From IMG/VR virus record IMGVR_UViG_3300020437_000333, positions 1-21,662 of that record: a stretch of 21,662 nt of DNA; one strand, 5' to 3'. The notes under the pieces are model-generated. The model was not told the origin of the DNA. It did not search any database and saw only the letters and a list, made by a program, of their open reading frames with translations. Source of the stretch: a virus. Each line of letters starts with the position of its first letter. Within the stretch, counting starts at the first letter, position 1. Both the position numbers and the translations under genes were made by a program. This document shows positions 7,886 through 15,620 of the stretch, one piece after another.

Positions 7886-8923
7886 ATGTTATGGTTAGAG
7901 CGAAAATATTTGTCGATGGTTATGGCGAATCTCGACAGGTCAAAATGGGTCAATGAGAATACACTGAACCACAGATGTCCCTATTGTGGTGACTCTCAAA
8001 AGAACCTATATAAGTCCAGAGGTTATCATTTTGTCAAAGAACAATCGTTCATCTACAAATGTCATAACTGTGGTAAGACTACATCAAGTGTAAACTTTAT
8101 AAAAGAAAACTTTCCTACAGTTCACAGAGAATACTTAAAAGAGTTTCTTGCAGAACAAGGGCATAAACCTAAAAGAAAAATGCCTTCGAGTGATAAATTT
8201 AAGTTCACTCCACGAACAGATATTCTAAATAAAAATGAGACTAAGGAGAAAAAGACTATGCTTGAAGCGATTTCATTTCCTGTAGTCGAGAAACATGAGG
8301 CACGCCAATATCTACTAGATAGAAAAGTGCCTGAGTTCGCAATGAAAGACTTGTGGTTTGTACCACAGGCACAAACTCTAAGTTTGTTATCACAAAAATA
8401 CAAAGATAGAGTTTTGGGTAAAGACCCAAGAATAGTATTACCATTCTATGATGAGAATGGGAAACTGGTTGGGGTATCTGGTCGTGCAATAAACGATTCA
8501 CCACTCAGATATCTTACACTCAGATTTCGAGATGACTTTCCACTCATCTTTAATCTTAACAAAGTGGACAGAACAAAGACAATCTATGTGACAGAGGGAC
8601 CCATAGATAGTCTATTCCTTCCGAATAGTATCGCAGTTGCAGGAAGTGATTTTAAGAAGATACCAGAAGATATAAAAGACAACGCAATACTTGTATATGA
8701 TAATGAACCACGCAATACAGAGATAATTAAAAAAATCGAACAGGTCATCGACCTAGGGTATAATGTGTGCATTTGGAATGATAGAAGAATTACAGAGTGT
8801 AAAGATATTAATGACATGATAATGAGTGGTTTGAGTGAGAGTGAGGTTGTTGAAATCATCAATCGTAATACAGTTAAAGGTCTCTCGGCAAAATTACAAT
8901 TGATGGAGTATAAGAAAACATGA
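7886..8923 (+). CDS. 61: DNA primase, T4 gp61 type
   Basis: Synthesises the RNA primers for lagging-strand replication, in T4 together with the gp41 helicase. The length (345 aa) is close to T4 gp61 (342). A zinc-binding site is formed by C31-PY-C34 and C59-HN-C62. A TOPRIM domain follows, with E237-G-P-I-D-S as the glutamate motif and YDNE (D272) as the acidic motif. The start agrees with the family, whose N-terminus also reads as a short helix with a KYLS motif before the zinc site. The start has no ribosome site but lies just after a strong promoter. The stop overlaps the nrdA start by 4 nt (ATGA). No gp41-type helicase lies in this window, so the partner must be elsewhere. Confidence 0.92.
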   Translation: MLWLERKYLSMVMANLDRSKWVNENTLNHRCPYCGDSQKNLYKSRGYHFVKEQSFIYKCHNCGKTTSSVNFIKENFPTVHREYLKEFLAEQGHKPKRKMPSSDKFKFTPRTDILNKNETKEKKTMLEAISFPVVEKHEARQYLLDRKVPEFAMKDLWFVPQAQTLSLLSQKYKDRVLGKDPRIVLPFYDENGKLVGVSGRAINDSPLRYLTLRFRDDFPLIFNLNKVDRTKTIYVTEGPIDSLFLPNSIAVAGSDFKKIPEDIKDNAILVYDNEPRNTEIIKKIEQVIDLGYNVCIWNDRRITECKDINDMIMSGLSESEVVEIINRNTVKGLSAKLQLMEYKKT

Positions 8924-11211
8924 ATACAGAAATAAAAGTCATCAAATCAGATGGCAGTAAAGTCAGTATAGATTTAGACAAGATACATAAAATGGTTGAG
9001 AAGTCCTGTAGAAATATTACAGGTGTATCAGAGTCATTAGTAGAGATGAATAGTGGCCTACAGTTTTATGATGGCATTACAACACAAGAGATACAAAAGA
9101 TACTTGTTAAAAGTGCAAGTGACCTTATCAGTTTAGAATCACCAAACTATCAATTTGTGGCGGCCAGACTATTACTATTTGCAGTTCAGAAACAAGTATT
9201 CAATACGAAGTGGAAAGATGCAGAGATATACCCACCACTCAAAGATATCGTAGAAAGAAATGTAGAGAAAGGTTTGTATACAGAAGATTTACTTAATGAT
9301 TATACAGATAAAGAATATGAAAAATTAAATAGTTATCTAAGACATAGTAGAGACTATGAATTTACATACGCAGGTCTACAACAAGTAGTAGATAAGTATC
9401 TCATTCAAGATAGGTCAACAGGCACATTGTTTGAGACACCACAGTTCATGTATATGTTAATTGCAATGACACTGTTTAGAAACTACGATAAAGATAAGAG
9501 ATTATCTTACATACAAAAATACTACAACGCAACATCGACATTCAAGATAAACATACCTACGCCTATCATGGCAGGTGTGAGAACACCACTAAAACAGTTT
9601 GCGAGTTGTGTTTTAGTAGATAGTGATGATACATTAGATTCACTATTCGCCAGTGATATGGCGATTGGTCGATATGTCGCCCAAAGGGCAGGCATTGGTA
9701 TCAACGCAGGAAGAGTTAGAGGTCTTGGTGCAAAGATAAGAGGTGGTGAAGTGCAACACACAGGTGTTATACCATTCTTAAAGAAGTTCGAGTCAACAGT
9801 AAGATGTTGCACTCAGAATGGTGTAAGAGGGGGAAGTGCAACAGTTCATTTTCCTATCTGGCACCAAGAAATCGAAGACATTATTGTTCTAAAGAACAAC
9901 AAGGGAACAGAAGACAACAGAGTTAGAAAACTAGATTATAGTATTCAGTTATCAGAATTATTCTACAAGAGATTCTTAAACAATGAAGAGATAACTTTGT
10001 TTAGTCCTCATGATGTGCCTGGTTTATACGAGGCATTTGGCACCGATACATTTGATGAGATGTATGAGAAATATGAGAACGCATATTCTATCCCTAAGAA
10101 AAAGATTAGTGCAAGAGAACTAATTACAGATTTACTCAAAGAGAGGGCGGAGACTGGCAGAATCTATATCATGAATATAGACCATAGTAATACTCATAGT
10201 TCATTCTTAGACAAGGTGAACATGAGTAATCTATGTCAAGAGATTACATTACCTACAGACCCAATACAACATATTGATGACCATTCAGGTGAGATTGCAT
10301 TATGTATATTGAGTGCTGTGAATGTGGGTGTAGTCAAAGATGAAGAACTAGAAGAGATTTGTGACCTTGCAGTAAGAGGTTTAGAAGAGTTGATTGACTA
10401 TCAAGAGTATCCTGTATCTGCCGCCGAGATGTCTACTCGTGCAAGAAGAAGTTTAGGTATAGGGTATATTGGTCTTGCACATTATCTGGCGAAAAACAGA
10501 GTCAAATATAGTGACCAGAACGCCTGGAATCTCGTCCACGAGTTGACTGAGAAGTTTCAATACTATCTACTCAAATCAAGTAATGAACTCGCCAAAGAGA
10601 AAGGTGCGTGTGATTACTTTGATAGAACAAAGTATAGTCAAGGTATATTACCAATAGATACATACAAGAAAGATGTAGATGATATCGTAAAACCAAACTA
10701 CAACATGGATTGGGAAAAACTAAGGGCAGAGATTATGACCAATGGTTTGAGACACTCGACACTCACCGCACAAATGCCAAGTGAGTCATCTAGTGTATCA
10801 TCAAACGCAACAAATGGTATCGAACCACCAAGAGATTATTTGTCAGTTAAGAAGAGTAAGAAAGGAACACTGAAACAAATCGTGCCTCAATACTCACACT
10901 TGAAGAGTGCATACACCTTGTTATGGGATATGCCAGACAATACAGGTTATATCAATATTGTTTCAGTGATGCAGAAGTTTTTCGACCAAGGTATCAGTGG
11001 TAACTGGTCATACAATCCTGAGAACTATGATAATAATGAAGTGCCTGTATCAGTTATGGCGAAAGACTTACTGAATACATATAAGTATGGTTGGAAGACA
11101 TCATACTATCAGAACACTATGGATGGTAAAGTAGAAGATGTAATTCAAGAACCATTGCCACAAGACCCATTTGATGATGACGGAGAAGATTGCGATGCCT
11201 GTGCCATTTGA
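8920..11211 (+). CDS. nrdA: Ribonucleoside-diphosphate reductase class Ia, large subunit
   Basis: Reduces ribonucleoside diphosphates to deoxy forms for phage DNA synthesis, together with NrdB. The length (763 aa) is close to E. coli NrdA (761). An ATP-cone-like region occupies about residues 1-90, so allosteric control of activity is probable. The active-site residues fall at almost E. coli numbering: C230 (E. coli C225), N437, C439 and E441 in NLCQE, and C462. The Tyr pair of the radical pathway is seen in TSYYQNT near the C-terminus. The tail ends DCDACAI, giving the C-x-x-C pair (C758, C761) that glutaredoxin or thioredoxin re-reduces. The start overlaps the primase stop by 4 nt. It is followed directly by an oxygenase gene rather than nrdB. 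Confidence 0.97.
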   Translation: MNTEIKVIKSDGSKVSIDLDKIHKMVEKSCRNITGVSESLVEMNSGLQFYDGITTQEIQKILVKSASDLISLESPNYQFVAARLLLFAVQKQVFNTKWKDAEIYPPLKDIVERNVEKGLYTEDLLNDYTDKEYEKLNSYLRHSRDYEFTYAGLQQVVDKYLIQDRSTGTLFETPQFMYMLIAMTLFRNYDKDKRLSYIQKYYNATSTFKINIPTPIMAGVRTPLKQFASCVLVDSDDTLDSLFASDMAIGRYVAQRAGIGINAGRVRGLGAKIRGGEVQHTGVIPFLKKFESTVRCCTQNGVRGGSATVHFPIWHQEIEDIIVLKNNKGTEDNRVRKLDYSIQLSELFYKRFLNNEEITLFSPHDVPGLYEAFGTDTFDEMYEKYENAYSIPKKKISARELITDLLKERAETGRIYIMNIDHSNTHSSFLDKVNMSNLCQEITLPTDPIQHIDDHSGEIALCILSAVNVGVVKDEELEEICDLAVRGLEELIDYQEYPVSAAEMSTRARRSLGIGYIGLAHYLAKNRVKYSDQNAWNLVHELTEKFQYYLLKSSNELAKEKGACDYFDRTKYSQGILPIDTYKKDVDDIVKPNYNMDWEKLRAEIMTNGLRHSTLTAQMPSESSSVSSNATNGIEPPRDYLSVKKSKKGTLKQIVPQYSHLKSAYTLLWDMPDNTGYINIVSVMQKFFDQGISGNWSYNPENYDNNEVPVSVMAKDLLNTYKYGWKTSYYQNTMDGKVEDVIQEPLPQDPFDDDGEDCDACAI

Positions 11212-12115
11212 TGCAAAGACAATTGAATATTACATAACAGACGAAGGAAGAAAAGTTAGAGGCAGAACTAATCCTGAAACATGGAAACTTGTCAAAGATA
11301 GATATGTTGTTCTAAAAGATTTCTTACCAAAAGAAATCATAAGATTTGCAATGGACATATGGAAGGCAGATGAAGAGAATGGTGGTTTGTATACGAATCA
11401 AGAAGTAAAAGATATCACATACAAGAATCCTCAGTCATCAATAGGTAAATCTAAAGGTGGTTATTGCACACCATGGGGTGTTGCACTTCACGGTTTTATA
11501 CATAATAAACTTAAAGATTATATCGACTTAGATTTAAGAGAAACATACTCATATACTAGAAGATATGAAAGAGGTGCATATCTAGGCAGTCACACTGATA
11601 GACCATCATGTGAGATTAGTGCAACACTATGTTTAGATTATCAAACAGATGATAATAAACCGTGGAAGATATGGGTTAGAAATGATAAGAACTATGCGAA
11701 TGTCAGTGCAGAGACAGTAAAGAATGAATCGCAAGACTTAACTCAGAGAGAAAGATTAAAGAATAATTGTAAGTCTATATCACTTGAACCAGGAGATATT
11801 CTGTTGTATCAAGGACCAAATATACCACATTGGCGAGACTACTTATTAGGTGAGTATAGTTATCATCTATTTGTTCACTTCTTCAATGCAACATCTAAGA
11901 TGAATCAGATAGATGATTTCATAATAGGTCGTAATCATGATGTAGAAACGGCCCAAGAAAAATTTGCATTAGAATTAGATGGTCGCCCAAACAGATGGAC
12001 AAAAGAACAAACAAGTGAAGAGTTCTCGATATTTGATGATAACTATTATAAGTCTGAATATCAAGACATGGTAAACAATTATGATGATTGGAAATTAGTA
12101 GAGAAAAAGAAATGA
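11195..12115 (+). CDS. 2OG-Fe(II) oxygenase (prolyl 4-hydroxylase-like) between nrdA and nrdB
   Basis: I choose ATG 11195 because GGAG lies nine bases upstream; codons farther up (TTG 11171, ATG 11174/11177) lack one. The gene overlaps nrdA by 17 nt and nrdB by 4 nt. The 306-aa product has the jelly-roll signature: H133-T-D135 in GSHTDRPSCEISATLCLDY, a PGDILLYQGPNIPHWR strand pair with distal H212, and a following HLFVHF strand. These enzymes use O2 and 2-oxoglutarate to hydroxylate or demethylate proteins, nucleic acids or small molecules. T4-like cyanophages often encode prolyl-hydroxylase-like genes. The operon position suggests a link with nucleotide metabolism or joint timing only; the substrate is unknown. 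Confidence 0.85.
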   Translation: MPVPFDAKTIEYYITDEGRKVRGRTNPETWKLVKDRYVVLKDFLPKEIIRFAMDIWKADEENGGLYTNQEVKDITYKNPQSSIGKSKGGYCTPWGVALHGFIHNKLKDYIDLDLRETYSYTRRYERGAYLGSHTDRPSCEISATLCLDYQTDDNKPWKIWVRNDKNYANVSAETVKNESQDLTQRERLKNNCKSISLEPGDILLYQGPNIPHWRDYLLGEYSYHLFVHFFNATSKMNQIDDFIIGRNHDVETAQEKFALELDGRPNRWTKEQTSEEFSIFDDNYYKSEYQDMVNNYDDWKLVEKKK

Positions 12116-13209
12116 CAGTATTTAATAAGAACAAAATTGACTTCACAAAGAACAAGTTATTCTTCGGTGAAGAATTAAACACGCAAAGATTTGATGAGTT
12201 CAAATATCCCATATTTGATAAACTCACACAAACACAATTAGGGTATTTCTGGAGACCAGAAGAAGTATCATTACAGAAAGATAGAAATGATTATGCGACA
12301 CTCAACGATGCACAAAAACATATCTTTACTTCTAATCTCAGATACCAAACTTTACTCGACTCAGTTCAAGGTAGGGCGCCGTCCATAGCATTTTTACCAT
12401 TCGTCACCTTACCTGAACTAGAGTCTTGTATCATCACATGGGACTTCATGGAGACTATTCATAGTAGAAGTTATACACATATCATCAAGAACATATACCC
12501 AAACCCATCCGATGTATTTGACACTATTTTAGACGAAGATGCAATCATTAAGAGGGCTGTTATGGTCACAGAAAAATACGACCATTTCATTGAATTAGGT
12601 CGTAGAAGACTCTTAGGGTTGAAAGTCGATGAATACGAACTATACAAGGCATTATACCTTGCATTAGTGTCAGTAAACATACTAGAGGGTATCAGATTTT
12701 TCGTATCATTTGCATGTAGTTTTGCATTTGGTGAACTTAAACTTATGGAAGGGAGTGCAAAGATTATATCATTCATCGCCAGAGATGAGGCACAACACCT
12801 TGCAACATCACAACATATACTAAAGGCATATCAGAATCATGAGAAAGATAAGATGATGTTAAAAGTTATGAAAGATTGTGAGAAAGAAGTATATCAAATG
12901 TATGAAGATGCAGTGAATCAAGAAAAAGAATGGGCAGAGTTCTTGTTCAAAGATGGTTCTATGATAGGTTTATCAGTGCCACTATTGAACAAGTATGTTG
13001 AGTATATTGCAAACAAGAGACTAAGAATGATTGGTCTTGACCCAATATATGATGTATCATCTGCCAACAATCCTTTACCATGGACTAGACATTGGTTAAA
13101 TAGTAGAGGGTTACAGAACGCCCCACAAGAGACAGAGATTGAGTCTTATGTCATTGGTGGGATTAAACAAGATGTCAGCGATGACACATTTTCGGATTTT
13201 AAATTATGA
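12112..13209 (+). CDS. nrdB: Ribonucleoside-diphosphate reductase class Ia, small subunit
   Basis: Holds the di-iron/tyrosyl radical that starts catalysis in NrdA. I use ATG 12112, which overlaps the preceding stop by 4 nt; the 365-aa length is close to E. coli NrdB (376). Metal ligands are all visible: D83 in YQTLLDSVQG, E114 and H117 in METIHSRSYTHI, E192 in NILEGIRF, and E226 and H229 in ARDEAQH. The radical tyrosine is Y121. A canonical diiron-Y class Ia enzyme is therefore expected, one that needs O2 for cofactor assembly. The C-terminus (DDTFSDFKL) resembles the tail that docks in NrdA. The gene is uninterrupted by an intron. It overlaps the next small membrane gene by 4 nt. Confidence 0.97.
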   Translation: MTVFNKNKIDFTKNKLFFGEELNTQRFDEFKYPIFDKLTQTQLGYFWRPEEVSLQKDRNDYATLNDAQKHIFTSNLRYQTLLDSVQGRAPSIAFLPFVTLPELESCIITWDFMETIHSRSYTHIIKNIYPNPSDVFDTILDEDAIIKRAVMVTEKYDHFIELGRRRLLGLKVDEYELYKALYLALVSVNILEGIRFFVSFACSFAFGELKLMEGSAKIISFIARDEAQHLATSQHILKAYQNHEKDKMMLKVMKDCEKEVYQMYEDAVNQEKEWAEFLFKDGSMIGLSVPLLNKYVEYIANKRLRMIGLDPIYDVSSANNPLPWTRHWLNSRGLQNAPQETEIESYVIGGIKQDVSDDTFSDFKL

Positions 13210-13424
13210 AAAAATGGTACCAAATATTATGGGGAAGTAGAGAAGAAAGAGAACTCGAACAGAAAGTTCGAAACTCAGATGGTTCACCTGACCCCGATGA
13301 ATTAAACATAGAAAACGCATATAAAACTAGATGGATATGGTATCACACAATACTAGGATTATTGATGTTGATGGCAAACATGATTATGTTGGCGATTTTC
13401 TTACTACTGGCAATTAAACTATGA
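13206..13424 (+). CDS. Small single-span membrane protein (72 aa)
   Basis: The ATG overlaps the nrdB stop by 4 nt and the stop overlaps the cytochrome start by 4 nt, so it is part of the same polycistronic unit. Residues 1-40 are charged and soluble (a helix with REERELEQKVR); residues about 44-70 form one long hydrophobic helix that begins with RWIWYHTILGLL and ends at the C-terminus. The tail-anchored layout places the soluble part in the cytoplasm. There are no cysteines or heme motif. Its position directly before a membrane-anchored cytochrome c raises the possibility of a physical partner, which is inference only. Confidence 0.7.
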   Translation: MKKWYQILWGSREERELEQKVRNSDGSPDPDELNIENAYKTRWIWYHTILGLLMLMANMIMLAIFLLLAIKL

Positions 13425-13864
13425 GAGAATTAGGCATGACTTTATTTGGTGTAGGTTTGATTGCAACATTCTTTGCAGTCAAAATATATCCCAACTTAGA
13501 ATACACTGGTGTTGGCGGTGGCCACTCTTGTTATGGCGAATGTTATGAAGAGTATGTCAGAGTCAATGGCACAGTAGTAGAGATTGAACAGAGAAAGAAA
13601 GAAATCGCAAACGCAGATGAGTTCTCATCAATCAGAGGTTTATGGGCAGGTTGTGCGGCCTGTCATGGTCAGAATGGTGAGGGTATGGGTGCATTCCCTA
13701 AACTCGCAGGTCAAACTAGTGATTACATATCTGATAGATTATATGCATATAAGAACAGAGAACAGATTGGTGCAATGTCTTCTACAATGTGGGCACAGGC
13801 AAGTATGTTATCTGATAGTGATATTGAAACTTTGAGTGAATTCATTCAAAAGGAGTTAAAATGA
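13421..13864 (+). CDS. Membrane-anchored class I-type cytochrome c
   Basis: Carries one covalent heme: C78-A-A-C81-H82 is the attachment site and H82 the proximal ligand. M119 or M123, in GAMSSTM before LSDSDIETLSEFI, is the likely distal ligand, as in cytochromes c4/c5/c553. Residues 3-23 form an N-terminal hydrophobic helix without a clear cleavage site, so the domain should sit in the periplasm on a membrane anchor, after Sec export and host cytochrome c maturation. A linker (24-70) holds C37 and C41. The 147-aa protein would pass electrons to or from the respiratory chain. Its ATG and stop overlap both neighbours by 4 nt, so it is co-transcribed with nrdB and glutaredoxin. Its partner and purpose during infection are unknown. 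Confidence 0.88.
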   Translation: MRELGMTLFGVGLIATFFAVKIYPNLEYTGVGGGHSCYGECYEEYVRVNGTVVEIEQRKKEIANADEFSSIRGLWAGCAACHGQNGEGMGAFPKLAGQTSDYISDRLYAYKNREQIGAMSSTMWAQASMLSDSDIETLSEFIQKELK

Positions 13865-14094
13865 TAGAGATATATGGAAAACCACAATGTCCGTTTTGCG
13901 ATAGGGCAAAGGCATTATGTGAACAGAAAGGTTATGAATACACCTACAAACAACTAGGTGAAGATTTTGATAGGGAGTTTATGTTAGAAAAATTTCCTAC
14001 TGCAAGAACTTTTCCACAAATTGTCGCACATGGTGAGGCGATTGGTGGGTTTACAGAACTAGAAATCTGGTCACAAGGTTATAGAACTGTATAA
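13861..14094 (+). CDS. Glutaredoxin
   Basis: A 77-aa thioredoxin-fold protein with the dithiol motif C10-P-F-C13 near the N-terminus, the cis-proline motif T50-F-P52 and a GGF turn (62-64) that binds glutathione in the family. It probably re-reduces the C-terminal cysteines of NrdA and so closes the ribonucleotide reductase cycle, like NrdC or Grx in T4-related phages. The start has the strongest ribosome site in this operon (AAGGAG, 6-nt spacing) and overlaps the cytochrome stop by 4 nt. Length is normal for short phage glutaredoxins. Electrons would come from glutathione, which assumes a glutathione-using host. Confidence 0.93.
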   Translation: MIEIYGKPQCPFCDRAKALCEQKGYEYTYKQLGEDFDREFMLEKFPTARTFPQIVAHGEAIGGFTELEIWSQGYRTV

Positions 14095-14351
14095 TGAACT
14101 CTTACATCTTATATCTAAATACAGAATCAGAACAAGATGTTATAGATATGAGATGGAAACATGTCATTAGGACTATAAATCATGATGAACATGAAGTAAG
14201 AGTTTATGTAAAAGGTCAAGACTTTCACAAAGAAGAGAGAGAATTACCTTACGCCACAATAAATGGCAAACCTAAATCATTCGATAACTTCTACAAAGAA
14301 GTAATCGGAGAAAAGAAACTAGACGAAGAGGAAAACAACGATGACAATTAG
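14094..14351 (+). CDS. Small unknown protein with acidic tail (85 aa)
   Basis: The ATG shares one base with the glutaredoxin stop (TAATGA), so it is probably translated by coupling. Residues 1-60 appear to form a mixed alpha/beta fold with alternating strands (SYILYLNTES, HEVRVYVKG, LPYATING) and the C-terminal 15 residues are almost all Glu, Asp and Asn. I recognise no family. The final codons include the ribosome site (GAGG, 14328-14331) for the next small gene, with which it overlaps by 11 nt. Confidence 0.6.
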   Translation: MNSYILYLNTESEQDVIDMRWKHVIRTINHDEHEVRVYVKGQDFHKEERELPYATINGKPKSFDNFYKEVIGEKKLDEEENNDDN

Positions 14352-14496
14352 ACTAGTATATTATAGTGAAGAACTTGATACAGAGGTCACAGTTTATGTT
14401 GAAGAAGATATTGATATCGAAGAACTTGAACCAAAGAACTGTATCTTTACAGGTGAACCTATTGATGACTATTGGTTTGATGAAGTTGATGAATAA
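14341..14496 (+). CDS. Very acidic 51-aa protein
   Basis: Read directly from the sequence: ATG at 14341, stop TAA at 14494-14496. GAGG lies nine bases upstream and the ORF overlaps the previous gene by 11 nt, as elsewhere in this operon. The product begins MTIRLVYYSEELDTEVTVYV and is about one third Glu/Asp, with one cysteine. A longer ORF in another frame (14366-14548) is less likely, because it lacks a ribosome site and runs into the next gene. Small acidic phage proteins often bind host nucleic-acid-binding proteins as DNA mimics, but nothing here shows that directly. Confidence 0.6.
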   Translation: MTIRLVYYSEELDTEVTVYVEEDIDIEELEPKNCIFTGEPIDDYWFDEVDE

Positions 14497-14513
14497 TATT
14501 ATGACTTTATATT

Positions 14514-14837
14514 ATGGAAATATATTGCAAGAACGCACTATTACTTGAAAAGGCGGTAACATTTTCTAAGACATTAGGTATCGACCACCATAATGCGGTC
14601 ATAAACATCAAGAGATTACCGCCATCATTCTCACAAATGGGTATCATAGAACACCCACGAGTTCTTGGACAACGCACATATATCAACATATATGTAAGAC
14701 TCAACAAAGAAAGATACATTACACTGGCACACGAAATGGTGCATGCCAGACAGGTTTTAAACGGTGAACCTTTAGATGAAAACGAGGCGTATTTACTAGA
14801 AACAACCCTTGACAATGACCCCCAAAAAAGACTATAA
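14514..14837 (+). CDS. Minimal HExxH zinc metalloprotease-like protein (107 aa)
   Basis: H73-E74-M-V-H77 in ITLAHEMVHARQVLNG is a zinc-protease motif inside a hydrophobic helix. E91, in the following NEAY motif, could be the third zinc ligand, as in gluzincins, where a Glu lies some 14-25 residues after the motif. The N-terminal 70 residues look like a small alpha/beta domain with strands (AVINIKRLPP, TYINIYVRL). The size is far below classical metalloproteases but fits small phage and bacterial 'minigluzincin' or SprT-like proteins. A role in trimming a phage or host protein is inference; the substrate is unknown. There is no ribosome site; TATATT directly precedes the ATG. Confidence 0.65.
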   Translation: MEIYCKNALLLEKAVTFSKTLGIDHHNAVINIKRLPPSFSQMGIIEHPRVLGQRTYINIYVRLNKERYITLAHEMVHARQVLNGEPLDENEAYLLETTLDNDPQKRL

Positions 14838-14838
14838 T
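14809..14838 (+). promoter_or_regulatory. Consensus sigma70 promoter before the HAD gene
   Basis: TTGACA (14809-14814) and TATAAT (14833-14838) are both perfect consensus boxes, separated by 18 nt. The promoter lies over the end of the metalloprotease-like gene. Expected transcription start is at about 14845, coinciding with the ATG codons at 14845/14848. It would allow early expression independent of the upstream operon. Confidence 0.6.
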
Positions 14839-14844
14839 CCAACC

Positions 14845-15354
14845 ATGATGAAAGGAAAAATAAAAAGAATATTTATTGATATGGACGGTGTTCTTGCCGA
14901 CTTTCTAAGGGGTGTAGAAATGCCTCAGTATTTGGGTGAACCTTTGACTAACGATGCAGAGGGTCATACTACATACGATTTAAGAAAAGAAGAACTTACT
15001 AACAAAAGACTATTCGCAAACTTACCGCCTATGGTTGACATGTATGACTTACTTGCATATGTCAGACATTGTGAGACACCTTGGGAGATATTGACTGCCG
15101 CTGGTGAAGTCAACAGAGAGTTGGTTGTGTATGATAAGAACGAATGGATTAAGAGATATGTTGACCCTACTGTGCCGGTGACTTGCACATTTACAGGGAC
15201 ACAAAAGGCGGCATACGCCTATGAGGGTTCTGTTCTCATCGATGATAGACCAAAGAATATCGATGCATGGGAGAAGGCAGGTGGTATTGGTATCGTTCAC
15301 ACTAGTGCGAAGAATACTATCAATGTTCTAAAAGAACTCAGAAATAACAACTAA
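14845..15354 (+). CDS. HAD-family 5'(3')-deoxyribonucleotidase-like phosphatase
   Basis: The N-terminus shows the HAD motif I in RIFIDMDGVLADF: the first Asp (about residue 12) is the nucleophile and the second (14) the acid/base. Motif IV is LIDDRPKNIDAWEKAGG in the C-terminal third, with the Asp pair that binds Mg2+. Overall layout and the 169-aa length match the NT5C/YqfW-like nucleotidases common in phages. They dephosphorylate deoxynucleoside monophosphates, so this enzyme may balance nucleotide pools or recycle host DNA products with RNR. The frame is open upstream to a TTG at 14809, but those bases form the promoter, and ATG 14845 or 14848 is preferred. No ribosome site is visible. Substrate preference cannot be told from sequence. 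Confidence 0.82.
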   Translation: MMKGKIKRIFIDMDGVLADFLRGVEMPQYLGEPLTNDAEGHTTYDLRKEELTNKRLFANLPPMVDMYDLLAYVRHCETPWEILTAAGEVNRELVVYDKNEWIKRYVDPTVPVTCTFTGTQKAAYAYEGSVLIDDRPKNIDAWEKAGGIGIVHTSAKNTINVLKELRNNN

Positions 15355-15362
15355 ATATAATT

Positions 15363-15620
15363 ATGAACAAGTTAAAAAAATGGGTTAAGTATATCTACGA
15401 GTGGATAAAATCTCTATTCACTACTAGATATAGAGTGACCGTATCTTTCAACAGTGTTTATGGTGATGCAGACGATAGAACTTTTATCGCCAAGAAGATT
15501 ATAACTCAGAAAGAAAAACATTTAAAGTTCAGAGATGAAGATAATAGGATAATAGAATATAGAAGTTCAGGTGGTCTGAACTTTATTATAGAGGATTGGG
15601 ATGGCACCGAAGAGATTTGA
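15363..15620 (+). CDS. Conserved small T4-like phage protein (85 aa), unknown function
   Basis: The N-terminal 20 residues (MNKLKKWVKYIYEWIKSLF) form a basic, Trp-rich amphipathic helix that may attach to the membrane. A beta-rich part follows (RYRVTVSFNSVYGDADDRTFIAKKII, then a LKFRDEDNRIIEYRS hairpin). I associate this layout with a small protein frequent in marine T4-like phages. TATAAT (15356-15361) ends one base before the ATG, but no good -35 box is seen 17 nt upstream. The gene overlaps the 26-aa ORF at 15601 by 20 nt, and that ORF's ribosome site lies inside it. Confidence 0.65.
   Translation: MNKLKKWVKYIYEWIKSLFTTRYRVTVSFNSVYGDADDRTFIAKKIITQKEKHLKFRDEDNRIIEYRSSGGLNFIIEDWDGTEEI

Noticed and set aside
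8767-8772. TATAAT boxes inside coding regions (for example in the primase and oxygenase genes)
   Set aside because: In this AT-rich sequence they are frequent Tyr-Asn codon pairs, and I saw no matching -35 box at proper distance.
13584-13835. 83-codon ORF inside the cytochrome gene
   Set aside because: It lies wholly in another frame of a gene with a clear heme motif, and has no ribosome site.
13421-13864. Cytochrome c as a photosynthetic (c6-type) cyanophage gene
   Set aside because: The protein has an N-terminal membrane anchor and a long linker and there are no photosynthesis genes nearby, so a respiratory-type cytochrome fits better.
14366-14548. 60-codon plus-strand ORF
   Set aside because: It is out of frame with the 51-aa ORF at 14341, which has GAGG upstream and the overlap pattern of its neighbours; it also runs into the metalloprotease-like gene.
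14815-14844. Upstream in-frame start for the HAD gene (ATG 14815)
   Set aside because: These bases form the spacer and -10 box of a consensus promoter, and overlap the previous gene; the HAD motif begins soon after 14845.
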